The notes beneath the pieces are model-generated. The model saw only the letters and a program-made list of their open reading frames with translations. It was not told the DNA's origin and did not search any database. The translations under genes and the position numbers were made by a program. From the NCBI RefSeq assembly GCF_007858445.1, contig NZ_VIGV01000006.1, positions 98,967 through 162,966 of the forward strand: a stretch of 64,000 nt of DNA. The letters run 5' to 3'. Positions 16,605 to 24,769 of the stretch are shown in pieces. Source of the DNA: Tsukamurella sputi. Lineage in GTDB: Bacteria; Actinomycetota; Actinomycetes; Mycobacteriales; Mycobacteriaceae. Within the stretch, counting starts at the first letter, position 1. Every line of letters starts with the position of its first letter.

Positions 16605-17527
16605 GGCGCGCCCGCGGCCCGGGCGTGCTGCTCATGGCCGTGGCGCTGGGCACGCTCGCGGTCACGGCCTTCGTCGACTTCGTGATCTGGCCGCTGGTGC
16701 TCACGCGGGAATCGGCCGAGCGGGTGAACGTGCTGGCGGCGCTGCTCGGCTTCGTCGGCGCGCTGGTGGTCTCCGTCGCGGTGAGCGGCGTGCTCGCCCG
16801 CCGGCTCGATCGCTCGGTGGCGGCCAGGCTCGAGTACAGCGACCGCGAGCGCCGCAGGCTCCTCACCGATCTCGCGCACGAGATCCGCACGCCGGTCAGC
16901 GTTCTCGACGGCTACCTGGAGGCCATCCAGGACGGGGTGGTGGAACCGGACGCGGCGACGCTCACCGTGCTGCGGGCGCAGACGACGCGGCTCGCTCGGC
17001 TGACCGACGACGTGCAGTCCGTCTCTCACGCCGAGGAGGGCGCGCTCGACCTGCGGCCCGTCTCCGTCGACGTGGCCGAGCTCCTCGACACCGCCGCGGC
17101 GGCGGCCGGTCGCGCCTACGCCGAGCGGAACGTGGAGCTGCGCGTCCGCGTCGCCGCCGCGGCACGCAGGAGCATCCGCGCCGATCGGCACCGCCTCGAC
17201 CAGGTGCTGGCGAACCTGCTGTCGAACGCGCTGCGGCACAGCGAGCCCGGCGGTGTCGTCGAGCTCGAGGCGGCCCCCGCCCCGCATCGACGCGTCCTGA
17301 TCCGCGTGGTGGATCACGGCGACGGCATCGCCGCGCACCACCTGGAATCGATCTTCGAACGCTTCTACCGCACCGACATCGCGCGCGATCGCGATCACGG
17401 GGGCAGCGGGGTCGGCCTGACGATCAGCCGGGCCATCGTCGCCGCCCACGACGGTCACATGTGGGTGGAGTCCGACGGGCCGGGCCGCGGCGCCGTCTTC
17501 TCCTTCACGCTGCCCGCACCCTGGTAG
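16601..17527 (+). CDS. Sensor histidine kinase
   Basis: A 308-residue kinase partner of the preceding regulator. Two membrane segments (about 8-32 and 45-65) enclose a very short outside loop of only about a dozen residues, so it has little room for an extracytoplasmic sensor and may sense within the membrane. The H-box is 'DLAHEIRTPVSVLDG' with His93. The N-box is 'LANLLSNALRHS', and the G-boxes are 'VDHGDGIAAHHLESIFERFY' and 'GGSGVGLTI'. There is no clear HAMP domain. The start GTG at 16601 overlaps the regulator stop by four bases. Confidence 0.92.
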   Translation: MRRARGPGVLLMAVALGTLAVTAFVDFVIWPLVLTRESAERVNVLAALLGFVGALVVSVAVSGVLARRLDRSVAARLEYSDRERRRLLTDLAHEIRTPVSVLDGYLEAIQDGVVEPDAATLTVLRAQTTRLARLTDDVQSVSHAEEGALDLRPVSVDVAELLDTAAAAAGRAYAERNVELRVRVAAAARRSIRADRHRLDQVLANLLSNALRHSEPGGVVELEAAPAPHRRVLIRVVDHGDGIAAHHLESIFERFYRTDIARDRDHGGSGVGLTISRAIVAAHDGHMWVESDGPGRGAVFSFTLPAPW

Positions 17528-17553
17528 CCGGGACCCCGACGTGCCCGGGGCGT

Positions 17554-17571
17554 CTTCACGGAACCTTCACG
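17554..17571 (+). promoter_or_regulatory. PhoP/OmpR-type direct-repeat box
   Basis: CTTCACG-GAAC-CTTCACG: two identical 7-base half sites separated by 4 bases, an 11-bp period. This is the spacing that OmpR-family regulators such as PhoP bind as a tandem dimer. It lies 27 bases after the kinase stop and 45 bases before the SulP-carbonic anhydrase start. Confidence 0.5.
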
Positions 17572-17615
17572 ACGCCGCGGCGGAGCGTCCACACGCCACC
17601 ACCACAGTGGTGCCC

Positions 17616-19766
17616 ATGCAGGAGAAACTCAGAGACATAGCGCGTTTCGACGGTCCCTCGTCGATCGTCGTCTTCCTCGTCGCGCTGCCACTGTCCCTCG
17701 GGATCGCGCTGGCCTCGGGCGCGCCGCTCATGGCCGGCCTCATCGCGGGTGTGGTCGGCGGCATCGTCGGCGGCCTCCTGGGCGGCTCGCCGCTGCTCGT
17801 CAGCGGCCCGGCCGCGGGCCTCACGGTGGTGGTCGCCGAGCTCATCGCGACCTTCGGCTGGAAGGTCACCACCGCGATCACCGTCGCCGCCGGACTGGTG
17901 CAGATCGGGCTCGGTCTCAGCCGCATCGCCCGTGCGGCGCTCGCCATCTCGCCGGTCGTGGTGCACGCCATGCTCGCCGGCATCGGCGTGACGATCGTGA
18001 TCCAGCAGGTCCACGTACTGCTCGGCGGTTCCTCGCGCAGCTCGGTGCTGCAGAACCTCGCGGAGCTGCCCACCCGGATCGGCGCCCTGCACTGGCCGGA
18101 CCTCGCCGTCGGGCTCGTGGTGATCGTCGTGATGGTCGCGTGGCCGAAGCTGCCCGCGGCCTGGCGACGCGTCCCCGGTGCGCTCGTCGCCGTCGCCGCG
18201 GCCACGATCCTGTCCCTCGTCGTCCCGATGAACGTCGAGCGGATCCGCCTGAACGGCTCCATCATCGACGCGATCGGCCTGCCCGCGATGCCCACCGGCA
18301 ACTGGGGCGCCGTGGCGCTCGGCGTGCTCACCGTCGCGCTGATCGCCAGCGTCGAGTCCCTGCTCTCCGCCGTTGCCACCGACCGCATGCACGACGGCCC
18401 GAAGACGAACCTCGATCGCGAGCTCGTCGGCCAGGGCGCGGCCAACACCGTCTCCGGCCTGCTCGGCGGCCTGCCCGTCACCGGCGTCATCGTGCGCAGT
18501 GCGACCAATGTCGCCGCGGGTGCCCGCACCCGGTATTCGGCGGTGCTGCACGGCGTCTGGCTCCTCCTGTTCTCCGTGGCGCTCTCCGGCGTGGTCGAGA
18601 AGATCCCGACGTCCGCCCTCGCCGGCCTGCTCATCGTGATCGGCGTCCAGCTGGTGAAGATCTCGCACATCCGCTCCGCCCGGCGCACGGGCGATCTGCT
18701 GGTCTACGCCGTCACGATCGGCGGCGTGCTGTTCCTGAACCTGCTCGGGGGCGTGCTCGCCGGACTGGTCGTCGCACTGGTCCTCGTGCTGTGGCGCGTC
18801 GCGCGGGCGCACATCGAGGCCGTGGTCGACGGTGCCGGGCGCTGGCACGTCACCGTCGACGGGACCCTGTCCTTCTTCTCCCTGCCGCGCCTGACGCGGG
18901 TGCTCGCCACGGTCCCGCCCGGCCAGGACGTCGCGGTCGAGCTGACCGTCGACTTCCTCGACAACGCCGCGGCGGAGGAGATCCAGGAGTGGGCGCGCCG
19001 CTACCGCGCCGCGGGCGGCACCGTCACCGTCGACGATCTGGGCGGCGCGGCGCTGGACGCCGCGGCGACCCGGACGCCCCGTCGGATCACGGAACGCCCG
19101 GCCGAGCGCGGCCTGCTGCCGTGGCGCGCGCACGCCCGGGGCGGTCTCGCGGACGGGATCGCCCGTTACCACCGCCGGCACGCGCCGCTCCTCAGCGACG
19201 ACTTCGACCAGCTCAGCGGCGGGCAGCGACCCGAGGCCCTGTTCCTCACCTGCGCCGATTCGCGGGTCGTGCCGAACGTCATCACCGGCAGCGGGCCGGG
19301 GGACCTGTTCACCGTCCGCAACGTGGGCAATCTCGTGCCACGCGCGGGAACGGATCCGTCGCTCGAGGCGTCCCTGGCCTTCGCCGTCGAGGAGCTCGGG
19401 GTGCGACAGATCATCGTCTGCGGGCACTCGGCGTGCGGCGCGATGGGCGTCGCGCTCGACGCCCCGGAGGTGCCCCCGACGATCGAGCGCTGGATCGAGC
19501 ACGCGGCGCCGTCGACCGACGCCTACCGCACCGGTCACCCCGTGCGCCGGGCCGCAGCGGACCTCGGCTTCGGTGACGCGGATCAGCTCTCCCTGGTCAA
19601 CGTCGCGGTCCAGGTGGCGGCGGTGGCCGCGCATCCGCTGGTGCGGGAGGCGGTCGCCGCGGGCCGGATCGAGGTGATCGGGCTGTTCTTCGACATCGCG
19701 TCCGGCCGGGTGCTGCGCGTGACGGACTCGGCGGTCGTGGAGGCGGACACCCTCACCCACGCCTGA
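17616..19766 (+). CDS. SulP-family bicarbonate/sulfate transporter fused to beta-carbonic anhydrase
   Basis: A 716-residue fusion. Residues 1 to about 380 are a SulP permease ('FDGPSSIVVFLVALPLSLGI', 'SGPAAGLTVVVAEL', 'GGLPVTGVIVRSATNVAAG'). A STAS-like segment follows (about 415-490, 'VDFLDNAAAEEIQEWA'), then a beta-class carbonic anhydrase (about 525-716) with the zinc ligands Cys546 in 'CADSR', His604 and Cys607 in 'GHSACG', and Asp548. The same architecture is known from M. tuberculosis Rv3273. It would couple bicarbonate (or sulfate) transport to CO2 hydration at the inner face of the membrane. ATG 17616 is chosen because the SulP homology begins at once; the two-component box sits just upstream. 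Confidence 0.93.
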   Translation: MQEKLRDIARFDGPSSIVVFLVALPLSLGIALASGAPLMAGLIAGVVGGIVGGLLGGSPLLVSGPAAGLTVVVAELIATFGWKVTTAITVAAGLVQIGLGLSRIARAALAISPVVVHAMLAGIGVTIVIQQVHVLLGGSSRSSVLQNLAELPTRIGALHWPDLAVGLVVIVVMVAWPKLPAAWRRVPGALVAVAAATILSLVVPMNVERIRLNGSIIDAIGLPAMPTGNWGAVALGVLTVALIASVESLLSAVATDRMHDGPKTNLDRELVGQGAANTVSGLLGGLPVTGVIVRSATNVAAGARTRYSAVLHGVWLLLFSVALSGVVEKIPTSALAGLLIVIGVQLVKISHIRSARRTGDLLVYAVTIGGVLFLNLLGGVLAGLVVALVLVLWRVARAHIEAVVDGAGRWHVTVDGTLSFFSLPRLTRVLATVPPGQDVAVELTVDFLDNAAAEEIQEWARRYRAAGGTVTVDDLGGAALDAAATRTPRRITERPAERGLLPWRAHARGGLADGIARYHRRHAPLLSDDFDQLSGGQRPEALFLTCADSRVVPNVITGSGPGDLFTVRNVGNLVPRAGTDPSLEASLAFAVEELGVRQIIVCGHSACGAMGVALDAPEVPPTIERWIEHAAPSTDAYRTGHPVRRAAADLGFGDADQLSLVNVAVQVAAVAAHPLVREAVAAGRIEVIGLFFDIASGRVLRVTDSAVVEADTLTHA

Positions 19767-19776
19767 CGACACGCCG

Positions 19777-19812
19777 GCGCGGCGTCACGGACCTCACCCC
19801 GTGACGCCGCGC
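19777..19812 (+). terminator. 14-bp stem hairpin after the SulP-carbonic anhydrase gene
   Basis: Perfect arms GCGCGGCGTCACGG (19777-19790) and CCGTGACGCCGCGC (19799-19812) with an 8-base loop, starting 11 bases after the stop codon. No T-run follows, as is common for actinobacterial terminators. Confidence 0.7.
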
Positions 19813-19898
19813 GTTCTGCACGCCGGCGAGCGTTTTTCGCGACACGGTTGTGACATTCGTGGGGCGAAACGGAGGCAGGCTGACGACGATGGGGGACA

Positions 19899-20561
19899 AT
19901 GCTCGGCGTCATGTTCTCTTCCACTCGCCCCTGGACCGCCGCGACGGTGGCCGTCGTCACCGGGCTCGCTTTCGCTGTGCTGTACCTGGCGGTGGTCGCC
20001 ACGCCGTGGGGCCAATCCGCCGACCACGAGCTCATGCGGATGATCTCCGCGGCCTTCGGGGTGGAGAATCCCGTCGAGGGGGCTCTGGGCAGGTACCAGC
20101 TCCCGCTGCTCGCGGTGGGCGGCCTGGTCGTCGCCGCGGTGGTCGCCAGCCGGCGGTCGAAGGCGGTCGCCGTCTCCGCCGCGCTCGTGCTCGGCTCGAC
20201 CACGGCGAGCGCCTTCGTGCTCAAGGCCCTCCTGGACCGTCCCTCGTTCGGCGTCGGTCCGGAGCTCAACTCCTTCCCGTCCAACACCGTCGCGGTCGTG
20301 GCCGCACTGGCCGTGATCCTGGTCGGCTCCGCCGCACAGCCCTACCGGGGCCTCGCGGTCCTCGTCGCGGGCTCCGCGGGCACCGTCGTCTCCGTCCTGG
20401 TCGTGGCCCAGCAGTGGCACCGCCCGGGCGATGTCCTGGGAGCATGGCTGATGGCGGCGTGCCTCGCCGCGGTGGTCCGGCTCGGCCAGGCGGCCTGGGC
20501 ATGGACGTCGGACGTGGAAGGGAGCCTTTCCGGTGGTCAGCCTGCTGCTCATCGAGGATGA
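19899..20561 (+). CDS. PAP2-superfamily membrane protein with altered catalytic motif
   Basis: A 220-residue protein with five to six membrane segments. The PAP2 motifs are recognisable: 'LKALLDRPS' (motif 1), 'NSFPSNTVAVVAAL' (motif 2) and 'QQWHRPGDVLGAW' (motif 3, with the nucleophile His and Asp). In motif 2 the usual PSGH reads PSNT, so the general-acid His is missing. It may be a weak phosphatase or a binding or structural relative. Start: ATG 19899 or ATG 19911. Its end overlaps the start of the response-regulator gene by 29 bases, so phosphatase, regulator and kinase are one operon. Confidence 0.75.
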   Translation: MLGVMFSSTRPWTAATVAVVTGLAFAVLYLAVVATPWGQSADHELMRMISAAFGVENPVEGALGRYQLPLLAVGGLVVAAVVASRRSKAVAVSAALVLGSTTASAFVLKALLDRPSFGVGPELNSFPSNTVAVVAALAVILVGSAAQPYRGLAVLVAGSAGTVVSVLVVAQQWHRPGDVLGAWLMAACLAAVVRLGQAAWAWTSDVEGSLSGGQPAAHRG

Positions 20562-21222
20562 TCCGGCGATCGTCGATGCCCTGGCGTTGTCCCTCGGCCG
20601 GCTCGGGCACACCGTCGATCACCTCGCGGCCGCCCCGGAGGACCTCGAGGACCGGGTCGCCGCCGCCGATGCGGTGATCCTGGACGTGGGGCTCCCGGGG
20701 GATGACGGTTTCGCCGTCTGTCGCCGCATCCGCCGGTCGAGCTCGGTCCCGATCCTCATGCTCACCGCGCGCTCCGACGACATCGACACCGTCGCCGGGC
20801 TCGAGGCCGGGGCGGACGATTACGTGGTCAAGCCGGTCAGTCCTCGTGTGCTCGACGCGCGGATCAAGGCCGCGCTGCGCCGGACCTCCCCGGCGGAGAA
20901 CGTTCCGCCGGAGACCGCGGCACCGTCGGCCGACGGTCCGCTCACGGTCGACCGGGCGGGCGCGGAGGTGCTGCGCGACGGTGCGCCCCTGCCGCTCACG
21001 CCCACGGAGAAGCGGCTGATGTACGCCTTCGCCGACCATCCCGGACAGGTGCTCAGTCGCGAGCAGTTGCTGTCGATGGCGTGGAACCAGGACTTCCTGG
21101 GCGATTCGCGGCTGGTGGACAATGCGATCCTGCGGCTGCGCCCCAAGATCGATCCGCCCGACGGGACCAGTCACATCGAGACGGTGCGCGGCTTCGGCTA
21201 CCGGTTCCGGCCGGCGCCGTGA
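20533..21222 (+). CDS. OmpR-family response regulator
   Basis: A 229-residue response regulator. The receiver has acidic residues Glu8, Asp9 and Asp10, the phosphorylated Asp51 in 'VILDVGLPG', 'LMLTARS' and Lys in 'DDYVVKPVS'. The winged-helix domain (about 130-229) ends 'HIETVRGFGYRFRPAP'. The start is GTG 20533, within the end of the PAP2 gene. The TGA overlaps the GTG of the kinase gene. It is clearly distinct from the first system in the window. Targets are unknown; no tandem OmpR box is evident in front of the PAP2 gene. Confidence 0.92.
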   Translation: MVSLLLIEDDPAIVDALALSLGRLGHTVDHLAAAPEDLEDRVAAADAVILDVGLPGDDGFAVCRRIRRSSSVPILMLTARSDDIDTVAGLEAGADDYVVKPVSPRVLDARIKAALRRTSPAENVPPETAAPSADGPLTVDRAGAEVLRDGAPLPLTPTEKRLMYAFADHPGQVLSREQLLSMAWNQDFLGDSRLVDNAILRLRPKIDPPDGTSHIETVRGFGYRFRPAP

Positions 21223-22658
21223 CGGCGCGCGGCGCCCGGCGCCCCCTGCTCGCGGGCCTGCGCGCCAGGATCCTCGCCATCATCGTGGTGGTGACCTGCC
21301 TGACGGCGGGCGTCACCGGCGTCGCGGTCACGGTCGTGGTCCGGGACTGGGTCTACCAGGACGCGCAGGACGCCGTGCTCACCACCTTCCGGCACGACAT
21401 GGAGAACTTCGAACGCAACCCGGGGCGGGCGCGGACCTGGCCGCGGGAGAACCCACCGGCGGAGGCGCCGCCGGGTGCGACCCCGCCGCCACCGTTCGTG
21501 GGATTGTCGAGCGATTACCTCGTCGAGGTCGACGGCGAGACGGAGCAGTGGGGGAACGGGATCCGGCCGCAGGACATCCCCCGGTCCATGCGCGAGGAAT
21601 TGGTGGCGGTGCCCTCCGTCTACCGCTTCCAGCGGCTGTCGGACGGGCGGCTCCTCGTCGCGCACAGCATGAACCGGCCCGCGAACCTCGACGCCACCAG
21701 TGTCGTCGTGTACGGCGTGCAGCCGCTCGAGGACGTCGGCGCCCGGCTCAATCGGCTGACGGTGCTGCTGATCGTCGCGGTGGCCGGCAGCGCACTCCTG
21801 GGTGTTCTGGTCGCGCTGCTCGTCGCGCGGACCGTGATCCGCCCGCTCAGCCGGGTCCAGGCCGTTGCCGCCCGGGTCACCGACGGCGACGTCGAGGCCC
21901 GCCTGCCGGCGACGAACGTCGCCGAACTGCGCGACCTCACCGAGACCTTCAATTCGATGCTGGACCGGCAGACCGAGTCGATCGACGTCCTGCGAAGGCA
22001 GGACGCGCGCTCGCGTCGCTTCGTCGGCGACGTCTCGCACGAGCTCCGCAGCCCGCTCGCCGCGCTCGTTCCCGCGGCCGAGGTCCTCCGGGAGGAGGCC
22101 GCCGCCCTGGAGCCCGGCGCCGACCTGCGGCGTGCATCCGAGTTGGTCGCCTCCGAGGTGGACACGCTCGCCGGCCTGGTGGAGGACCTGCTGGAGATGA
22201 CCCGGCTCGATGCGGGCGCCGCCGAGGTCCGGCGGGAGCCCTTCGAGCTGGCCGGGGCCCTGCGCGAGGCCCTGGACGCGCGCGGGTGGCCGTCCGTCGT
22301 GGTCGACGGTGCGCCGCTCACCGTCGATTCCGATCGCCGCCGGGTGGTCGCCGTGGTGACCAACCTCGTCGGCAATGCCGTGCGGCACGGCGCGCCGCCG
22401 GTCACCGTGACGGTCGATGGTGCGCCCGAGGGCGCCGTGGTCGAGGTGCGAGACCACGGGCCGGGGGTGCCGCCCGGCGATGAGGAACGGGTCTTCGGCA
22501 GGTTCGCGAAAGCGCAGGAGGCGCGTTCGCGCGGCGCCGGAGGGGGCGCGGGCCTCGGGCTCGCGATCGCCCGGGACAACGCGCGGCTGCTCGGCGGCGA
22601 CGTCGACTACCGGCGCGACGGTGCGACCACCGTCTTCCGGCTGCGCCTCGCCCGGTAA
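21219..22658 (+). CDS. Sensor histidine kinase with extracytoplasmic domain
   Basis: A 479-residue kinase. The first membrane segment is at about 18-40, then an outside domain of about 140 residues with a Pro-rich stretch near 75-92, the second segment at about 182-204 and a HAMP domain ('VIRPLSRVQAVAARVTDGDV'). The H-box is 'VGDVSHELRSPLAALVPA' with His274. ATP-binding boxes are 'VVTNLVGNAVRHG', 'VRDHGPGVPPGDEERVFGRF' and 'GGGAGLGLAIA'. The start GTG at 21219 overlaps the regulator stop. The stop TAA is embedded in a -10-like TAAATT for the next gene. Confidence 0.92.
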   Translation: MTARGARRPLLAGLRARILAIIVVVTCLTAGVTGVAVTVVVRDWVYQDAQDAVLTTFRHDMENFERNPGRARTWPRENPPAEAPPGATPPPPFVGLSSDYLVEVDGETEQWGNGIRPQDIPRSMREELVAVPSVYRFQRLSDGRLLVAHSMNRPANLDATSVVVYGVQPLEDVGARLNRLTVLLIVAVAGSALLGVLVALLVARTVIRPLSRVQAVAARVTDGDVEARLPATNVAELRDLTETFNSMLDRQTESIDVLRRQDARSRRFVGDVSHELRSPLAALVPAAEVLREEAAALEPGADLRRASELVASEVDTLAGLVEDLLEMTRLDAGAAEVRREPFELAGALREALDARGWPSVVVDGAPLTVDSDRRRVVAVVTNLVGNAVRHGAPPVTVTVDGAPEGAVVEVRDHGPGVPPGDEERVFGRFAKAQEARSRGAGGGAGLGLAIARDNARLLGGDVDYRRDGATTVFRLRLAR

Positions 22659-22661
22659 ATT
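22656..22661 (+). promoter_or_regulatory. Candidate -10 element for the racemase gene
   Basis: TAAATT ends 6 bases before the ATG at 22668 and overlaps the stop codon of the kinase. The distance would start transcription at the ATG itself. No good -35 is seen. Confidence 0.35.
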
Positions 22662-22667
22662 CGAGGC

Positions 22668-23471
22668 ATGCGCATCGCGGTGATCGACTCGGGTTTCGGG
22701 ATGGTCAATTACGCCGACGCCCTCTCCCGCGTGCGCCCCGACACCGAGCTGGTGCTGGCCCGCGACCCCGACAACATGCCCTACGGCCTGCTGGAACCCG
22801 CGCGGATCTCCGAGTGCGTGGTGGCCATGGCCGGGGCGGCCGCGAAGTTCGACGTCGATGCGATCATCGTCGCCTGCAACACCGGATCGATGTACGCGCT
22901 GGAGGCGGCTCGCGCCCGGTTCGAACCCGCGATCCCCGTGGTCGGCGTGGTGCCCGCCATCCGTCCCGCGGGGTCGACGGGGCGCCCCTTCGCCGTCTGG
23001 GCCACCGCCGCGGCGACGGTGAGCGACTACCAGACCTCACTGATCGACGCCTTCGCCGACCCGGCGTTGGCGCATCGCATCCCCTGCTACGGGCTGGCCG
23101 AGGCGATCGACTCGGGTTCACCGGAACGGGTGGCCGCGGCGATCGAGTCGGCCGCCGCGGCGACGCCCGAGGACATCGAGTCCGTGGTGCTCGGATGCAC
23201 CCACTACGGCCTGGTCAGGGAGCCCGTCCTCGCGGCCCTGCGCGAGCGCACCGGACGGGAGGTCGCGGTCTTCGATTCGCCGGAGCCCGTCGCCCGGCAG
23301 GCGCTCCGACGGCTCGGTGCCGAGCCCGGCGGACCGTCGGAACTGGGCGCGGTGGTGGCGGTGCTGGAGTCCGGCAGGCCGGGGACGCTGCCGGAAACGC
23401 TGGCGGCCTATCCCGCGGGCCGGCTCCTCCTGGAGCGCTGCGCGCGCACCCCGCGGCACGCGGGAAAATAA
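22668..23471 (+). CDS. Glutamate/aspartate racemase family protein
   Basis: A 267-residue member of the MurI/Asp-Glu racemase superfamily. The first catalytic half is 'VIDSGFGMVNYADAL' with Asp8-Ser9 and 'ACNTGSMYAL' (Cys75). The second is 'VVLGCTHYGLVREP', with the Cys and His pair. 'DPDNMPYG' replaces the usual DTARxPYG. MurI makes D-glutamate for peptidoglycan. The glycine-rich start (DSGVGG) and the DTAR segment are both changed here, so this may be a paralogue rather than the housekeeping enzyme. It directly follows the second two-component system. Activity is likely because both Cys residues are kept; the physiological role is uncertain. Confidence 0.75.
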   Translation: MRIAVIDSGFGMVNYADALSRVRPDTELVLARDPDNMPYGLLEPARISECVVAMAGAAAKFDVDAIIVACNTGSMYALEAARARFEPAIPVVGVVPAIRPAGSTGRPFAVWATAAATVSDYQTSLIDAFADPALAHRIPCYGLAEAIDSGSPERVAAAIESAAAATPEDIESVVLGCTHYGLVREPVLAALRERTGREVAVFDSPEPVARQALRRLGAEPGGPSELGAVVAVLESGRPGTLPETLAAYPAGRLLLERCARTPRHAGK

Positions 23472-23512
23472 TCGCGATGAGATATATGCACGATCGCAAC
23501 TGTCCTGTTATC

Positions 23513-23605
23513 CTGAGAGAGCACTGACCGCAGCTGACTCGCTCGCTGCGGTCAGTAGTCATTTGCAGGGCTTTTGATCTCTCAAGTTAGCCCAGCGTCT
23601 CTCAG
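23513..23605. repeat. Nested inverted repeats in convergent gap
   Basis: Inner perfect stem ACTGACCGCAGC (23523-23534) and GCTGCGGTCAGT (23545-23556) with a 10-base loop. Outer arms CTGAGAGA (23513-23520) and TCTCTCAG (23598-23605). The region is less GC-rich than its surroundings. It may end transcription of the racemase gene or encode a structured RNA. Confidence 0.5.
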
Positions 23606-23617
23606 GTGAAACGTCAA

Positions 23618-23638
23618 GCGTCTCAGTCAATGAGACGC
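23618..23638 (-). terminator. Hairpin spanning the stop codon of the YcxB-like gene
   Basis: GCGTCTCA-GTCAA-TGAGACGC, a perfect 8-bp stem with a 5-base loop. The TGA stop (23625-23623 on the minus strand) lies inside it. It is a plausible terminator for the minus-strand gene. Confidence 0.5.
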
Positions 23639-24126
23639 GCAAGATCCGGATCCGTCAGGATCGACTCGAGCAGGGCGACAGGAATCGCGAAGACCTCGCC
23701 CTCACGAAGCCGGAGCACGAAGAGACTGCCGACTCGTCGGAAACCCTCGATGTTCTCGCGGGCGATGATGATCGTGTTGATCTGGTTTTCGATGCGGATG
23801 CGCTTGGCATCGCTACCCGCAGCCCAACGCGTACCGGCCCGCAGGACCTTGCGGTTCTGGCGCCATGCAGCGAACAGGCAGAGCAGGATCATTTCGAGGC
23901 TGAGGCCGAGGAAGAAGCATCCGCCGATCAAGAGCCCCAACGGCCAACCGCTACCGGTGGCGATGCAGACCGCGGCGACGATCACGCCCACGACCATGCC
24001 GATCACGAGCGACCTCATCCAGAAGCGCCGTTGGCGCAGCGCGGAGAGGGTCGCGCGGCGCACGTCGCCCGGTTGCGCCACCCACTCCACGGCGATCGGG
24101 GGCATGGAGTCCGTCGTCTCGGTCAC
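23623..24126 (-). CDS. YcxB-like membrane protein
   Basis: A 167-residue protein with two adjacent membrane segments (about 37-57 and 63-90) and a C-terminal soluble part: 'RIRIENQINTIIIARENIEG' followed by 'FRRVGSLFVLRLREGEVFAI' then 'PVALLES'. The order of 'two helices, then a small beta domain ending in a phrase like vLPkrxf' fits the YcxB-like family, but the match is loose. There is no known biochemical function. It stands alone, convergent with the racemase gene, and its base composition appears somewhat less GC-rich than that of its neighbours. Confidence 0.55.
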   Translation of the reverse strand: MTETTDSMPPIAVEWVAQPGDVRRATLSALRQRRFWMRSLVIGMVVGVIVAAVCIATGSGWPLGLLIGGCFFLGLSLEMILLCLFAAWRQNRKVLRAGTRWAAGSDAKRIRIENQINTIIIARENIEGFRRVGSLFVLRLREGEVFAIPVALLESILTDPDLARLID

Positions 24127-24240
24127 TGATGCAGTATCACACGGCGCGTGTTCGATTTCCTGCGCCGGGACACCGACTGCGCGAGCCGATAGCGGCGGGG
24201 TCTCCGTGCCGCCGCTCCGGGGTCGACTCTCAGGGAACGC

Positions 24241-24744
24241 CTACCGGGGTGCTGCCGCAGTGGTGGTGCGCCCGCCCGCGGGCGGGCCGAGGGTGTCGAC
24301 GCCGTAGTCCCAGGACTTGCCGTTCGGGGCGCCGACACCGGCGAAGGGCGGGTTGGGTGCCTGCGGGAGGTTCGGCGGGTTGCCGCCGATCCGGGGGGTC
24401 GGCGATGCCGAGGTCGTGCTCGTGGGAGGTGTCGACGACGAGGTCGTCGGGACGCCGGTCGGTGGGCACTCGTAGCCGGGCTGTACGTAGACCGCGCCTT
24501 GGTCGTAGCCCGGGCCGCTCATGGCGCTGCACCAGGTGTAGCCGCCCGGCAGGGTCCAGGGCGGAAGGCTGCCGTCCGTCGGGTACGGCACGCGGGTGGT
24601 CGGTGGCAGGCCGCCCGGATCCGCCGATGCCGGAGACGAGGTGGTGGGGAACAGGAGGGAACCCACGAGCGTGAGCGCCGCGAATCCCGCGGCCGCGTAC
24701 CAGGACCGCCGGGAGGGGGTGGGGACGGAGGTGTTGTCGGTCAT
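24241..24744 (-). CDS. Secreted Pro/Thr-rich hypothetical protein
   Basis: A 167-residue product: a basic start, a hydrophobic segment at about 15-33, and a signal-peptide end near PASADPG. The mature part holds three Cys-containing or aromatic stretches ('YTWCSAMSGPGYDQG', 'VQPGYECPPTG') and a Thr/Ser/Pro-rich linker of about 25 residues. The context suggests a cell-envelope protein: it lies 26 bases downstream of the MspA porin gene on the same strand and is probably cotranscribed with it. No family is recognised. Confidence 0.6.
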   Translation of the reverse strand: MTDNTSVPTPSRRSWYAAAGFAALTLVGSLLFPTTSSPASADPGGLPPTTRVPYPTDGSLPPWTLPGGYTWCSAMSGPGYDQGAVYVQPGYECPPTGVPTTSSSTPPTSTTSASPTPRIGGNPPNLPQAPNPPFAGVGAPNGKSWDYGVDTLGPPAGGRTTTAAAPR

Positions 24745-24769
24745 CGAATCGATTCCTTCGTGTGCGGGA

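Noticed and set aside
17556-19772. 738-codon minus-strand frame opposite the SulP-carbonic anhydrase gene
   Set aside because: Shadow of a real gene; Arg/Gly/Asp-rich translation without motifs.
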